Origin: Gilliamella sp. N-G2
GTDB taxonomy: Bacteria > Pseudomonadota > Gammaproteobacteria > Enterobacterales > Orbaceae
Length of the DNA: 64,000 bases
Direction: 5' to 3'
NCBI RefSeq assembly: GCF_002142215.1
Contig: NZ_NAST01000015.1
Location: 1 to 64,000 of the forward strand
Shown: positions 53,314 through 63,861 of the stretch, piece by piece
Position numbering within the stretch: position 1 is the stretch's first letter
How the letters are laid out: every line of letters begins with the position of its first letter
Made by a program: the position numbers and the translations under genes
Notes under the pieces: generated by a model
Seen by the model: the letters and a program-made list of their open reading frames with translations, nothing else
What the model was told of the DNA's origin: nothing
Databases searched by the model: none

Positions 53314-55173
53314 TTAAATATCATCAACGCTATGCCCAGTTAAGGCATCACGTATTGATCTATTCATACGTTTAGCAGCAAATGTTTGTGTTGCGTTATC
53401 AACAATCTTTATTTGCTGCTCAATCAAAGAACAATCATCAGATTCCGTTGCTTGTTGCAGTTGTTGTTTAGCATTCAAGATAAGATTAAGTTCTTCTTCA
53501 TCTAATAAATCAGCATCTTTATCTAGTGCAGATTGTAATGTTTCAAGTACTCTGGCTGCCTCTACTTTCTGTTCGGCGAGCTTTCTTAGTTGTTTATCTT
53601 GATTTGCATAATTGATTGAATCTTGAATCATGCTAGCAATTTCATGTTCAGACAGTCCATAAGAAGGCTTAACTTGAATCGCCGCCTCAACTCCTGTCGA
53701 TTTTTCCATTGCCGTAACACTCAATAAACCATCAGCATCGACTTGAAAGGTAACTCGAATATGCGCACCACCTGCTGGCATAGGAGGGATCCCTCGCAAA
53801 GTAAATTTTGCTAACGAACGGCAATCGGCAACACTTTCTCGTTCACCTTGCAAAACATGAATCATCATCGCCGTTTGGCCATCTTTAAATGTGGTAAACT
53901 CTTGTGCTCGAGCGCATGGAATTGTGCTATTACGAGGAATAATTTTTTCAACTAATTCCCCCATAGTTTCAATCCCTAATGATAAAGGAATAACATCCAG
54001 CAATAACATGTCTGAATCAGATTTATTGCCAACCAATATATCAGCTTGAATTGCTGCGCCAATAGCAACAACTTTATCAGGATCAATCGACGTTAATGGT
54101 TCTGTCTTGAAATAGTCACCAACTAATTGCCTTACTAATGGCACTCGAGTTGAACCACCGACCATCACTACTTCACTAACTTGATCAAAATCAATTTGCG
54201 CATCTTTCAACGCTCGGCGACAAACAGCCAATGTTCGTTTAACTAGAGGCTCAATTAAGCCTTCAAATTGTTTACGAGTTATTGTGAAAGACTGCCCTTC
54301 TATATTGACTAAAGCAGAATCTTGCTGACTTAGTGCAATTTTAATTTTAACAGCTTCATCAATAATTTTCTGGTTTATATATGGGTCAGAATTGTTATTT
54401 AAACCTAACTGTGTTTTTAAAAAATCAGCAAGTAATCGGTCAAAATCATCACCACCAAGTGCTGAATCGCCTCCAGTTGCTAAAACTTCAAATACACCTT
54501 TATGTAGGCGTAAAATAGAGATATCAAATGTACCACCACCTAAATCATAAACAGCAATAACACCTTCTTTACCTGAATCTAAGCCATAAGCGATAGCAGC
54601 AGCTGTTGGTTCATTCAGTAATCTTAAAACATGTAATCCGGCTAATTTAGCTGCATCCTTAGTTGCTTGTCTTTGCGCATCATCAAAATAAGCTGGAACT
54701 GTTATTACTGCACCATCAATCTCACCACCTAAGCTTTGTTTAGCTCGATCAACCAAAGCAATCAAAATCTCAGCTGAAACTTGTACTGGATTAACTTGTT
54801 GATTAGGTAAATTTAATAAAGGAACACCATTATCAGTTTGTGAAAAAGTATAAGGAAAGCGCGAACTATCAATATCAGTTAAGCTCCTTCCCATTAAGCG
54901 TTTTACGGAACTAACCGTATTAAATGGATCATTGGCTGCATTAGTTTTAGCATTTTTACCGACCGTAATAATAGTATTATCATCATGGTCTAGGCCATAA
55001 TGCACAACAGATGGTAATAATGCATTACCGTCTAAATCAGGCAAAACTTCCGCTTGCCCGCTACGAACTGTTGCCACTAAAGAATTAGTTGTACCTAGAT
55101 CTATGCCAATAGCTAATCGACGTTGATGAGGTTCTGGTGTTTGTCCCGGTTCACTAATCTGTAATAATACCAT
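53314..55173 (-). CDS. hscA: Hsp70-type chaperone HscA
   Basis: This specialised Hsp70 uses ATP to release clusters from IscU. The 619 residues (E. coli 616) contain [28 protein letters not shown] and [13 protein letters not shown] in the ATPase domain. The C-terminal domain binds the IscU LPPVK motif. It sits between hscB and fdx. Confidence 0.97.
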   Translation of the reverse strand: MVLLQISEPGQTPEPHQRRLAIGIDLGTTNSLVATVRSGQAEVLPDLDGNALLPSVVHYGLDHDDNTIITVGKNAKTNAANDPFNTVSSVKRLMGRSLTDIDSSRFPYTFSQTDNGVPLLNLPNQQVNPVQVSAEILIALVDRAKQSLGGEIDGAVITVPAYFDDAQRQATKDAAKLAGLHVLRLLNEPTAAAIAYGLDSGKEGVIAVYDLGGGTFDISILRLHKGVFEVLATGGDSALGGDDFDRLLADFLKTQLGLNNNSDPYINQKIIDEAVKIKIALSQQDSALVNIEGQSFTITRKQFEGLIEPLVKRTLAVCRRALKDAQIDFDQVSEVVMVGGSTRVPLVRQLVGDYFKTEPLTSIDPDKVVAIGAAIQADILVGNKSDSDMLLLDVIPLSLGIETMGELVEKIIPRNSTIPCARAQEFTTFKDGQTAMMIHVLQGERESVADCRSLAKFTLRGIPPMPAGGAHIRVTFQVDADGLLSVTAMEKSTGVEAAIQVKPSYGLSEHEIASMIQDSINYANQDKQLRKLAEQKVEAARVLETLQSALDKDADLLDEEELNLILNAKQQLQQATESDDCSLIEQQIKIVDNATQTFAAKRMNRSIRDALTGHSVDDI

Positions 55174-55211
55174 TTGATCTATCTCTAGTTGATGTGTTAC
55201 TTAATCTTAAA

Positions 55212-55730
55212 TTATAAAGCAAATTGCTTATCTTGTAACTTTTCGATCTGTTCAATCAATCTAGCCAGATAACGGATTTTATAGATTTGATTAACTGCAC
55301 TTTGCCAATCTTGTTGGGACATATGTTGCAATAGCTGATGATAGACTTGCTTTTTTCGATGCGAAATTTCCGAATGAAAATCATCTAACAGATCAATATT
55401 ATTCTGATTTTCAATATCGTCCAATTTTTCACGTAAACTAAATTGTTCCATTAAGAAATCAGCATCATGAATAATATTTTGCTCTGTTGCCACATCAAAA
55501 CCTTGCAAAGATAAAAAATATTCAGCCGCTTTTATCGGATTTTTCAGGGTCTGATAACCATCATTGATCATCGCTGATTTCTGAATAATGGCCACTTTTT
55601 CATTATCATTTGCATTGGCAAAGTTATCGGGATGATATTGACGTTGCAATTGTTGATAATTGGCCGTTAACTGACCACTATCAATAGGTAATTGGATTGG
55701 TAATTGAAATAATTCAAAGTAATTAATCAC
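55212..55730 (-). CDS. hscB: J-domain co-chaperone HscB
   Basis: The 172-residue protein has an N-terminal J domain with the HPD motif (QRQYHPDNFANA). A C-terminal three-helix domain binds IscU. It stimulates the HscA ATPase. Order iscA-hscB-hscA is standard. Confidence 0.96.
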   Translation of the reverse strand: MINYFELFQLPIQLPIDSGQLTANYQQLQRQYHPDNFANANDNEKVAIIQKSAMINDGYQTLKNPIKAAEYFLSLQGFDVATEQNIIHDADFLMEQFSLREKLDDIENQNNIDLLDDFHSEISHRKKQVYHQLLQHMSQQDWQSAVNQIYKIRYLARLIEQIEKLQDKQFAL

Positions 55731-55743
55731 AATTCATGTCCCA

Positions 55744-56067
55744 TTAAACATTGAAGCTTTCGCCACAACCACATTCATTGCTAGCGTTAGGGTTATTGAA
55801 TTTAAAGCCTTCATTTAGACCTTCTTTGACAAAATCAAGCTCTGTTCCATCAATATAAACTAAGCTCTTTTTGTCAACGATAACTTTGACATCCTTATCT
55901 TCAAAAACACTATCATCATCATTAATAATATCAGCAAATTCTATTACATAAGCCATTCCCGAACAGCCAGAAGTTTTAACACCTAACCGAAGCCCAACAC
56001 CTTTACCTCTGTTAGCTAAAAAGGCCTGAACTCGATTTGCTGCGCTATCAGTTAATGTAATTGCCAT
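55744..56067 (-). CDS. iscA: iron-sulfur carrier IscA
   Basis: The 107-residue A-type carrier has Cys35 (TSGCSGMAY) and Cys99/Cys101 (NECGCGESF). Its start overlaps the iscU stop by one base. Confidence 0.97.
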   Translation of the reverse strand: MAITLTDSAANRVQAFLANRGKGVGLRLGVKTSGCSGMAYVIEFADIINDDDSVFEDKDVKVIVDKKSLVYIDGTELDFVKEGLNEGFKFNNPNASNECGCGESFNV

Positions 56068-56453
56068 TAACGTTGTCCTTTTTTAGTTTTATAGTCATCA
56101 ATTGCTGCTTTGATGGCGTCTTCAGCTAAAATTGAACAATGAATTTTAACCGGAGGTAAAGCTAATTCTTTTGCTATATCAGTATTTTTGATTGCTTCAG
56201 CTTCATCTAATGATTTACCTTTAATCCACTCAGTCACTAATGAACTTGAGGCAATTGCACTACCGCAGCCATAAGTTTTAAATTTGGCATCTTCAATAAT
56301 GCCATCATCATTAACTTTAATTTGTAATCGCATTACATCGCCACATGCTGGTGCACCAACCATACCACTACCAACATTTGGATCATTTTGATCGAAAGAA
56401 CCAACATTGCGAGGATTTTCATAATGATCGACGACTTTTTCACTGTATGCCAT
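56067..56453 (-). CDS. iscU: iron-sulfur scaffold IscU
   Basis: The 128 residues equal E. coli IscU. Cluster ligands are Cys37 (GAPACGDVM), Cys63 (YGCGSAIA) and Cys106 ([11 protein letters not shown]). LPPVK, the HscA recognition motif, is intact. It lies 16 bp after iscS. Confidence 0.98.
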   Translation of the reverse strand: MAYSEKVVDHYENPRNVGSFDQNDPNVGSGMVGAPACGDVMRLQIKVNDDGIIEDAKFKTYGCGSAIASSSLVTEWIKGKSLDEAEAIKNTDIAKELALPPVKIHCSILAEDAIKAAIDDYKTKKGQR

Positions 56454-56469
56454 AATTTACTCCTAATTT

Positions 56470-57684
56470 TTAATGGGCTGACCATTTAATTTTTGTTAAA
56501 TCAACACCATCTTTAAACATTTCCCAAAGCGGAGAAAGATCTCTTAATTTACCGATAGAATCTTTGATTAATTTGATTACATAATCTACTTCTTCTTCAG
56601 TACTAAATCGACCAAATGAAAATCTTATTGAACTATGGGCTAGTTCATCATTAAGTCCTAGCGCTCGTAATACATAAGATGGTTCTAAACTTGCAGAAGT
56701 ACATGCTGAACCAGATGATACTGCTAAATCTTTCAGCGCCATCATGAGCGACTCACCTTCAATATAAGCAAAACTTACATTTAAAATGTTAGCCACACCA
56801 TGCTCTAATGAACCATTAAGATAGACTTCTTCAATATCTTTTAATCCATTCCATAAACGAGTTTTTAGTGCTAAAAGACGTGGCATTTCTGTTGCCATCT
56901 CTTCTTTTGCTATACGGTATGCTTCACCCATACCCACAATTTGGTGTACCGGTAAAGTACCAGAACGCATACCGCGTTCATGTCCACCACCATGCATTTG
57001 GGCTTCAATACGTACTCGCGGTTTACGTCTAACATAAAGTCCACCAATGCCTTTTGGTCCATAGATCTTATGTCCAGAAAACGACATAAGATCAACTTTT
57101 AATTTGGTTAAGTCTATCGGTAATTTACCAACACTTTGAGTTGCATCAACATGAAATACAATACCTCTTTCACGACACATTTCACCGATTTTTTCGATAT
57201 CCTGAATAACACCAGTTTCATTATTAACGTGCATAATTGATACAACAGTTGTGTCATTACGCATCGCTGCAGCCAGTTTATCAAGATCAAGAATACCATT
57301 TGATTCTGGTGCTAAATAAGTCACTTCATAACCTTCTCGTTCTAATTGACGACAAGTATCAAGCACTGCTTTATGTTCAGTTTTACAGGTAATAATATGT
57401 TTACCTTTAGCATGATTAAAATGTGCCGCACCTTTAATGGCTAAGTTATCTGCTTCTGTCGCACCTGAAGTAAATACAATTTCACGTGAATCGGCACCAA
57501 TTAAGTCAGCAATTTGATTTCGTGCAATATCAACTGCTTCTTCTGCTTGCCAACCAAATTTATGTGAACGAGAAGCGGGATTACCAAAAACACCATCGGG
57601 TGTTAAATACTGCATCATTTTTTCAGCTACTCTTGGATCTACAGGCGTTGTTGCTGCATAATCCATATAAATAGGTAATTTCAT
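56470..57684 (-). CDS. iscS: cysteine desulfurase IscS
   Basis: This PLP enzyme supplies sulfur for Fe-S clusters and tRNA thiolation. The 404 residues equal E. coli IscS. The PLP lysine is in [12 protein letters not shown] and the active-site Cys in [17 protein letters not shown]. It lies 30 bp downstream of iscR. Confidence 0.98.
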   Translation of the reverse strand: MKLPIYMDYAATTPVDPRVAEKMMQYLTPDGVFGNPASRSHKFGWQAEEAVDIARNQIADLIGADSREIVFTSGATEADNLAIKGAAHFNHAKGKHIITCKTEHKAVLDTCRQLEREGYEVTYLAPESNGILDLDKLAAAMRNDTTVVSIMHVNNETGVIQDIEKIGEMCRERGIVFHVDATQSVGKLPIDLTKLKVDLMSFSGHKIYGPKGIGGLYVRRKPRVRIEAQMHGGGHERGMRSGTLPVHQIVGMGEAYRIAKEEMATEMPRLLALKTRLWNGLKDIEEVYLNGSLEHGVANILNVSFAYIEGESLMMALKDLAVSSGSACTSASLEPSYVLRALGLNDELAHSSIRFSFGRFSTEEEVDYVIKLIKDSIGKLRDLSPLWEMFKDGVDLTKIKWSAH

Positions 57685-57714
57685 TAATTACTCCCAATTA
57701 CAAATTCTGTATTT

Positions 57715-58170
57715 TTAATTAATTCTGTTTTGATGAAGATGACTTTGTCGATTAGAGACGGCTTTCACTTCTTGATTATTAACCAATTCGCTTAAAGTGA
57801 TGCTGGTCAAAAAATCATTGATTCGTTCACTTAAGTCATTCCATAAGCTATGGGTAAGGCATCTTACACCGTTTTGACATCCGGTATTACCGTGGCATTT
57901 AGTCGCATGAACAGTTTCATCAACAGCTTTTACAATTGAGCTAATCGCAATTTGCTCCATACTACGGCCAAGTACATAACCACCACCAGGACCTCTAACA
58001 CTTGAAACTAAACCATTTTTACGCAATCGCGAAAACAGTTGTTCTAAATAAGATAGTGAGATTTCCTGACGTTCTGAAATATCAGCAAGTGAAACAGGGC
58101 CTGATTCTGAATGCAGTGCTACATCTAACATAGCTGTCACTGCATATCGCCCTTTTGATGTCAATTTCAT
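57715..58170 (-). CDS. iscR: Rrf2-family regulator IscR
   Basis: This [2Fe-2S]-sensing repressor of the isc operon has 151 residues (E. coli 162): winged HTH ([34 protein letters not shown]) and the cluster triad Cys92, Cys98, Cys104 (C-x5-C-x5-C). Type-1-like IscR sites cover its promoter, so autorepression is likely. In E. coli RyhB also acts on the iscR-iscSUA mRNA. Confidence 0.96.
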   Translation of the reverse strand: MKLTSKGRYAVTAMLDVALHSESGPVSLADISERQEISLSYLEQLFSRLRKNGLVSSVRGPGGGYVLGRSMEQIAISSIVKAVDETVHATKCHGNTGCQNGVRCLTHSLWNDLSERINDFLTSITLSELVNNQEVKAVSNRQSHLHQNRIN

Positions 58171-58206
58171 TAATCATTCCCCTATATTTAACAGTAAATA
58201 TTTTAT

Positions 58207-58256
58207 ATATCCTTTACTTTTAGTCAAGTATTTAGTTGACTATTTTAGTGGGAATT
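58207..58256 (-). promoter_or_regulatory. iscR promoter with two type-1-like IscR sites
   Basis: Two adjacent 25-bp windows, 58207-58231 and 58232-58256, each match about 19 of 25 positions of the type 1 IscR consensus. The first has a perfect right half (TAGTCAAGTAT). On the minus strand TTGACT (58227-58222), 16 bp and TAAAAT form a promoter inside the first site. Double sites are also found at E. coli iscR. Confidence 0.65.
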
Positions 58257-58333
58257 AAGTTATCAGTTCTTCATCGACGAAATATACGGGAATATGCTAA
58301 TCTAATAAGCTAATTTGATACAGGAGTTTAAGA

Positions 58334-60274
58334 ATGAATTTAGTAATACGTTGGTGTTTGATATTAAGCATACTTTGGGCTAGAAGTGTGTTTGCGGAGC
58401 CTACTTTGAATGATTTGCGACAAAATTATCAAAAGTGGCAAAATACTTATCAATCATTAACTTTTGATGAACAACAAACATTACTAAAACAATTAAAAAA
58501 CTATCCACTATACCCTTATGCTGCCGTGCAATTTTTTCAAAATAATATTACAACAGTAACACCACAAGCAGTGAGTGATTTTGCAAAAAAATATCACGAT
58601 TTCCCATTAACATCGTCATTAACTCAAGCTTATATAACTGAGCTGGCTAATCGTCAAGACTGGAATGCTATTATCACTTTTCCTATAGATAATTCTATTG
58701 CCTCTAATTGCCGACAACAGTATGCAAAAATACAGCAACATCAAGACAAATCTGTGTTAGATAATGTCGAATCTCTATGGTTAACGGGTAAAGAATTGCC
58801 TTCAGCTTGTGATCCTTTATTAGATGAATGGTCAAAAAGTGGTAAACGCACAACAAATCTTATTTTGTTACGCATAGAATTAGCTCTGGAAAACAACAAT
58901 TTAAAGTTAGCTCGCCATTTAACTAATTTACTAGATGATAACTATCAAACAACCAAAAATCATTTATTAGCTATTTTTGATAACCCGCGAAAAATAGAAG
59001 ATTTTTCTAGAAATATTAAAACGAGTACCTTCACCCAAAAAATTGTCTTAGCATCTTACCCTCGGTTAGTTAAAGCCGACAAAAATGCGGCTGCGACATT
59101 ATTACCACAACTAATTAAAAAACAAAATTTCACTGATGATGAGCAAATTAGATTACAACAAAGTTTAGCCAATAGTTATTTTAGTGATTCAGCAACCGCA
59201 GAACAGATCAAATGGCGGGATAATTATATTAGCAAAAGTCACGATTCAACTTTAGTTGAAAAACGTATTCGCATGGCTATTGATGCTAATAATTACAAAG
59301 ATATTGCACATTGGCTAAAACAATTAACCCCAGAAGATCAATTAAAAGAAGAGTGGCAATACTGGCACGCTCGGGTATTACTCAATAACAATAAAACTAA
59401 TGAAGCAAAACATATCTTAAAAAGTTTAACTAATAAACGTGGTTTTTATGGAATGGTAAGTGCACAAACTCTTAATCAACCATATAGTATCAATAATTTA
59501 TCGAAAAAGATCCCGAGTACAGAAGTCAATACACTAAAAACCAAGTATGACCAGCAACCATATGTGATTAGAATCAAAGAATTAAGATTATTAGGCATGT
59601 TAGCGGAGTCAAAACAAGAATGGCGATATGTACTTAAAAACCAAGCAGCAGAAAATGAATATTTAGATTTAGCTAAATACGCTTATCAGAAAGGTTGGGG
59701 AGAACTAAGTATACAAGCAACAATATCAGGTAAATTATGGGATAATTGGACTGAACGCCTACCTATTATGTATAAAAACTTATATAATGATGCCTTGAAA
59801 GATAAAGCGATTCCATTATCTTATGCTTTAGCAATAACTCGGCAAGAAAGTGCATTTGACACAATGATACAATCTCCAGTTGGAGCCAGTGGTTTAATGC
59901 AATTAATGCCATCAACAGCTAAGGAAACAGCCAAAAAAATCAGTAATATTACCTATTATTCACCAAGCCAACTATTTGAACCGACAACGAATATACAGTT
60001 AGGCACTTATTTTTTAAATAGCGTTTATTTACAAAATGATAACAATCGTATTTTATCCTCGGCGGCATATAATGCTGGTCCTGGCCGAGTAAAAAAATGG
60101 TTGAATAATAGTAATGGAAAACTTGATGCTATCGCATTTATTGAAAGTATTCCCTTTAATGAAACTCGAAATTATGTCAAAAGTGTATTAGTTTATGATT
60201 ATATTTACCAATATATTTTAGGAAATCAACACCCTCATATACTAACAACAAACGAATTTAATAGACAATATTAA
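58334..60274 (+). CDS. slt: soluble lytic murein transglycosylase Slt70
   Basis: The periplasmic exolytic transglycosylase cleaves peptidoglycan to anhydromuropeptides. The 646 residues (E. coli 645) begin with a signal peptide (cleavage likely after Ala21). A superhelical alpha domain (about 22-450) precedes the SLT catalytic domain, with catalytic Glu in ITRQESAF and GASGLMQLMPSTAKE. The stop overlaps the trpR start as TAATG. Confidence 0.95.
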   Translation: MNLVIRWCLILSILWARSVFAEPTLNDLRQNYQKWQNTYQSLTFDEQQTLLKQLKNYPLYPYAAVQFFQNNITTVTPQAVSDFAKKYHDFPLTSSLTQAYITELANRQDWNAIITFPIDNSIASNCRQQYAKIQQHQDKSVLDNVESLWLTGKELPSACDPLLDEWSKSGKRTTNLILLRIELALENNNLKLARHLTNLLDDNYQTTKNHLLAIFDNPRKIEDFSRNIKTSTFTQKIVLASYPRLVKADKNAAATLLPQLIKKQNFTDDEQIRLQQSLANSYFSDSATAEQIKWRDNYISKSHDSTLVEKRIRMAIDANNYKDIAHWLKQLTPEDQLKEEWQYWHARVLLNNNKTNEAKHILKSLTNKRGFYGMVSAQTLNQPYSINNLSKKIPSTEVNTLKTKYDQQPYVIRIKELRLLGMLAESKQEWRYVLKNQAAENEYLDLAKYAYQKGWGELSIQATISGKLWDNWTERLPIMYKNLYNDALKDKAIPLSYALAITRQESAFDTMIQSPVGASGLMQLMPSTAKETAKKISNITYYSPSQLFEPTTNIQLGTYFLNSVYLQNDNNRILSSAAYNAGPGRVKKWLNNSNGKLDAIAFIESIPFNETRNYVKSVLVYDYIYQYILGNQHPHILTTNEFNRQY

Positions 60275-60567
60275 TGGTGCATTACATGAAAACTAAAGAA
60301 TGGAACCAAACGGTTGAAATATTACACCAAGCATTTAATAGCGGTTATTCATTAGATATATTGAAATTACTGATGACAGCTGATGAGCGGGATGCATTAA
60401 TCACAAGAGTTAAAATTGTCCGATCATTACTGGATGGATCAATAAATCAGCGCCAACTTAAAGAACAATTAAAAATAGGCATTGCTACTGTTACCAGAGG
60501 ATCGAATAGTTTAAAAGAAGCAACTCCTGAATTTAAAGTATGGTTGGAAAATATTCTATTGAAATAA
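60274..60567 (+). CDS. trpR: Trp repressor TrpR
   Basis: The 97-residue protein resembles E. coli TrpR (108): LTxDERxAL-like MTADERDALITRVKIV, LLDGSINQRQLKEQL and recognition helix IATVTRGSNSLK. It binds trp operators with L-tryptophan. The slt-trpR order is conserved with E. coli. ATG at 60274 overlaps the slt stop; ATG at 60286 is an alternative. No trp biosynthesis gene is in the window. Confidence 0.93.
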   Translation: MVHYMKTKEWNQTVEILHQAFNSGYSLDILKLLMTADERDALITRVKIVRSLLDGSINQRQLKEQLKIGIATVTRGSNSLKEATPEFKVWLENILLK

Positions 60568-60614
60568 GATAAATAAAATAATAGTCAATATTTATAAAAA
60601 CTAGTTAAAGTAGA

Positions 60615-61535
60615 CTATAACAAGTTTGACTGGATATTGACTTCTTCATCGGCAACCACTGGCACACAATAATCACATTCCATAGTATGGATATCTTTAA
60701 AACATTTAATCGTATCATCATGATGATTATGATGAATCTCAATCAAACAACTTGAGGTGCGTAACCGAACTTTTAATGCTGGCATTGCAGCTAAGTGGAC
60801 TTGAGAAATAAAATCACTGAAATTTTCTAGCGAACCGATATATTTAAAACAAAGATATAAACCACCTTCATTAATAATTGGTTCTATATGCTCAAGATTA
60901 TTATTATGATCTAAGGCAATTGTATATAAAAGTTCTTGTTCATTAGCATTATCTTTACTTTTCAAAATGCGGCTAAAAGCAAAAATCTTATCTGGTAAAC
61001 TGTCACTATTGTGAGCATAATGGGATAAATAACTTTGAAAAAACTGCGATCTTAATTTATTTTCTTCATCTAAAATTTGACTCAAATTACAATTATTTTT
61101 GTAAGAGATCCCCCAAAAAGTTTGTTTCGGCATATTCACAAATTTAGGTTCAGGTAAAGAAAGTCGATTTTTATTTAATTCAATAGCAGGAGTTAACCCT
61201 GTAGGATCCCAAAATTCACCACGACGATAACTTGCTGGTGTTTCATTAAATTGCTTTTTAAAAGAACGAGTAAAAGTTTGCTGCGAATCAAAACGATATT
61301 GCATAGCAATATCTAAAATAGGTTTACTTGTCATGCGTAAAGATAATGCCGCATAAGTTAATCTTCGGTGACGAATATAAGTACCAAGTACTTGACCTGT
61401 TACTTCTTTAAACATCCGTTGTAAATGCCACTTCGAATAACCTGATTTCTGAGCGACATTATCAATAGATAAGGGTTGCTCCAAATTTTTTTCAATCCAA
61501 ACGATAAGATCTGAAATAATACTAACTTGATTCAT
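60615..61535 (-). CDS. rob: AraC-family activator Rob
   Basis: The 306-residue protein has an N-terminal AraC/XylS DNA-binding domain very close to MarA/SoxS/Rob (LDNVAxxxGYSKWHLQRMFK-type, ILDIAMQYRFDSQQTFTRSF). The C-terminal GyrI-like ligand domain makes it Rob rather than MarA or SoxS. Rob activates efflux and stress genes. It appears monocistronic and convergent with trpR. Confidence 0.9.
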   Translation of the reverse strand: MNQVSIISDLIVWIEKNLEQPLSIDNVAQKSGYSKWHLQRMFKEVTGQVLGTYIRHRRLTYAALSLRMTSKPILDIAMQYRFDSQQTFTRSFKKQFNETPASYRRGEFWDPTGLTPAIELNKNRLSLPEPKFVNMPKQTFWGISYKNNCNLSQILDEENKLRSQFFQSYLSHYAHNSDSLPDKIFAFSRILKSKDNANEQELLYTIALDHNNNLEHIEPIINEGGLYLCFKYIGSLENFSDFISQVHLAAMPALKVRLRTSSCLIEIHHNHHDDTIKCFKDIHTMECDYCVPVVADEEVNIQSNLL

Positions 61536-61620
61536 AAAACCCCATCATAACGTGAATTGTCAGACATCATGCGATTATGACTTAATCCTAGCAATAAGCA
61601 AGGTTTAAATTGAAAATTTT

Positions 61621-62205
61621 TTAACAATAAGAATGGCTTCCCACTTGATGTTCGGTAATATCTTTAACGCCTGCTAATTCAGGAAATTCTGCAAGCAATT
61701 GCTTTTCAATACCGTCTTTTAAAGTAAAATCGACCATCGAACAACCATTACAACCACCACCAAATTGTAATATCGCATAATTATCATCGGTTAATTCAAC
61801 CAAACTCACATGACCACCATGACTAGCTAATTGAGGATTAACCTGTGCTTGAATAACATAATTGACACGTTCGATTAACGGCGCATCATCGGCAACCTTT
61901 TTCATTTTGGAGTTCGGAGCTTTTAAAGTTAATTGAGAACCTAATTCATCCGTTACATAGTCAATCAACGTTTCCTCTAAAAAAGGAGCGCTAATTTCAT
62001 CCATATAAACAGAAAACCCTGCTGATTGCTGTTCTTCAATATCGGTATCTTCAATAGTATCCGGTGGGCAGTAAGAAACTCCACATTCAGCTGACGGAGT
62101 GCCAGGATTAATAACAAAAACCCGAATTTGTGTACCATCAGGCTGATTAGCAAGCAATTTTTTAAAATGTTGTTGTGCTGATTCAGAAATGGTAATAATA
62201 GTCAT
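61621..62205 (-). CDS. nfuA: Fe-S cluster carrier NfuA
   Basis: The 194-residue protein (E. coli 191) has a degenerate A-type N-terminal domain and a C-terminal Nfu domain with the CxxC in [17 protein letters not shown]. It delivers [4Fe-4S] clusters under stress or iron limitation. It lies downstream of gntX, as in E. coli. Confidence 0.96.
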   Translation of the reverse strand: MTIITISESAQQHFKKLLANQPDGTQIRVFVINPGTPSAECGVSYCPPDTIEDTDIEEQQSAGFSVYMDEISAPFLEETLIDYVTDELGSQLTLKAPNSKMKKVADDAPLIERVNYVIQAQVNPQLASHGGHVSLVELTDDNYAILQFGGGCNGCSMVDFTLKDGIEKQLLAEFPELAGVKDITEHQVGSHSYC

Positions 62206-62301
62206 AATCCCTCACTTAAACACGATTGACATTAATAGTAGCTAATATCATCAATAATAGTTGACTAACTCTGTTGGTTATTATAGAGGGTGTTTTAGAT
62301 T

Positions 62302-62973
62302 TTACAAGATTGTCCGACATAAACAAACGATCTGCACATGGGCTGCACCACACTCTTTTAATTGCTGGCTAATGGCATTTATTGTATTACCGGTCGTAAC
62401 AATATCATCAATAAGCATTATCGATTGATTGGTTAAATTATGATGACACTTAAAAAGTGTTTTAACATTATTCATTCGTTGCTTGCGCGATAAATTCTTT
62501 TGATCGTGAGCAGCAAATTTTCGCGACAAAAGGTGTGGCTGAAAATCACTATTTAGCCATCTAGCTATTGGCTTAGCTAATAATGCTGCTTGATTAAATC
62601 CTCTATACCAATAACGTAAATGATGTAAAGGAACACAAGTGACAATATCCGGTTTAACCAAACCACTACTCAACCTTCGTTGATACCATGCTAAAAACAT
62701 CAATCTGGCTAATGCATTAGCTAACTCCACTTTATTATGAAATTTTAAATATTGGATTAATTTCTTTAATGGATCGATATATTCTGTCGCTGCAATCATT
62801 TCATCCCAATAAGGTTTCTTATCACGGCACCTATAGCACTCATTTGTTGATAATGAATGAGGAAGGTTGCATTGATGGCATATTTTATTAAACTTAGGTA
62901 AGTTTTTAACACATTGACTACAAATGCCATGGTGAGACAACGTTAAAGGCATGTTACATAAAAAACATCTCAT
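62302..62973 (-). CDS. gntX: ComF/GntX-family phosphoribosyltransferase-like protein
   Basis: The 223-residue protein has an N-terminal zinc-ribbon-like region with four CxxC pairs (residues 3-50). A C-terminal phosphoribosyltransferase fold carries the PRPP loop MLIDDIVTTGNT. E. coli GntX (YhgH) has 227 residues and the same neighbour nfuA. The family is tied to DNA uptake and use in other species (ComF); its biochemical role is unclear. Confidence 0.9.
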   Translation of the reverse strand: MRCFLCNMPLTLSHHGICSQCVKNLPKFNKICHQCNLPHSLSTNECYRCRDKKPYWDEMIAATEYIDPLKKLIQYLKFHNKVELANALARLMFLAWYQRRLSSGLVKPDIVTCVPLHHLRYWYRGFNQAALLAKPIARWLNSDFQPHLLSRKFAAHDQKNLSRKQRMNNVKTLFKCHHNLTNQSIMLIDDIVTTGNTINAISQQLKECGAAHVQIVCLCRTIL

Positions 62974-63219
62974 TTATCACCCAGAATAAAGTTGAGGAAC
63001 GGAGTTTTTTGGACTAAATTTTGGATTAAAAATAGTTAACTAATAGAATATAAACCTAATAACATTATGAATTATATTGAATAAAAAAATAATTTTACTA
63101 ATTAATAAAATTATTTCGGTCTCCTACACAAAATTTTATCTTATTTTGCATATTAATGATTTCAATTAAATTAATATTCGGTATAATTTGCCGACAATAT
63201 AATAATAAGGATTCATAAA

Positions 63220-63789
63220 ATGAAAAAAATCAAAATATTAATTATATCGCTACTATTAAGCCTTTTTTCAAGTTTTGTTTTGGCTGATAGCAAAGTATTA
63301 TTACAAACCAGTATGGGCGATATTGAAATTGAATTAGATAGCGAACACGCACCAATTACCACAAAAAATTTTCTTGATTATGTAAATAGCGGTTATTATG
63401 AAAATTTAACCTTCCATCGAGTCATTCCTGGATTTATGATTCAAGGCGGTGGTGCTGATGATCAATTAAAATTCAAAGAAACTCAACAGCCAATTAAAAA
63501 TGAAGCAAATAATGGCTTGAAAAACGATCGTGGAACTATCGCAATGGCAAGAACCAATGCCGTAGATAGCGCAACTAGCCAATTTTTTATTAACGTTGTC
63601 AATAATGATTTCCTTAATTACCAATCACCAGACAAATATGGTTATGCTGTTTTTGGCAAAGTTATTAAAGGAATGGATATCGTTGATAAAATTGTTAGCG
63701 TAGACACCAAACGCATGGGACCACATCAAAATGTTCCTGTTGAACCAATCTATATTAAAAAAGCAACAGTGGTTGAAGATAAACAATAG
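63220..63789 (+). CDS. ppiA: periplasmic cyclophilin-type peptidyl-prolyl isomerase
   Basis: The 189-residue protein has a signal peptide (cleavage likely after Ala22 in FVLADS). The cyclophilin domain has [19 protein letters not shown] and [17 protein letters not shown]. The signal peptide favours periplasmic PpiA over cytoplasmic PpiB. AAGGA precedes the ATG, a TATAAT -10 lies at 63182-63187, and a strong terminator follows. Confidence 0.93.
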   Translation: MKKIKILIISLLLSLFSSFVLADSKVLLQTSMGDIEIELDSEHAPITTKNFLDYVNSGYYENLTFHRVIPGFMIQGGGADDQLKFKETQQPIKNEANNGLKNDRGTIAMARTNAVDSATSQFFINVVNNDFLNYQSPDKYGYAVFGKVIKGMDIVDKIVSVDTKRMGPHQNVPVEPIYIKKATVVEDKQ

Positions 63790-63816
63790 TCTTTAAAATT
63801 AATAAATACTTCAAGT

Positions 63817-63847
63817 AAACCACCTTAGTGATTTAAGGTGGTTTTTT
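63817..63847 (+). terminator. terminator after ppiA
   Basis: AAACCACCTTA (63817-63827) pairs perfectly with TAAGGTGGTTT (63834-63844), followed by T to 63847. Confidence 0.9.
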
Positions 63848-63861
63848 ATTAAATCACAGGA

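Noticed and set aside
60583-60642. AGTCAATAT/ATATTGACT inverted repeat at the trpR-rob junction
   Set aside because: The 42-nt loop and short arms make it unlikely to be functional.
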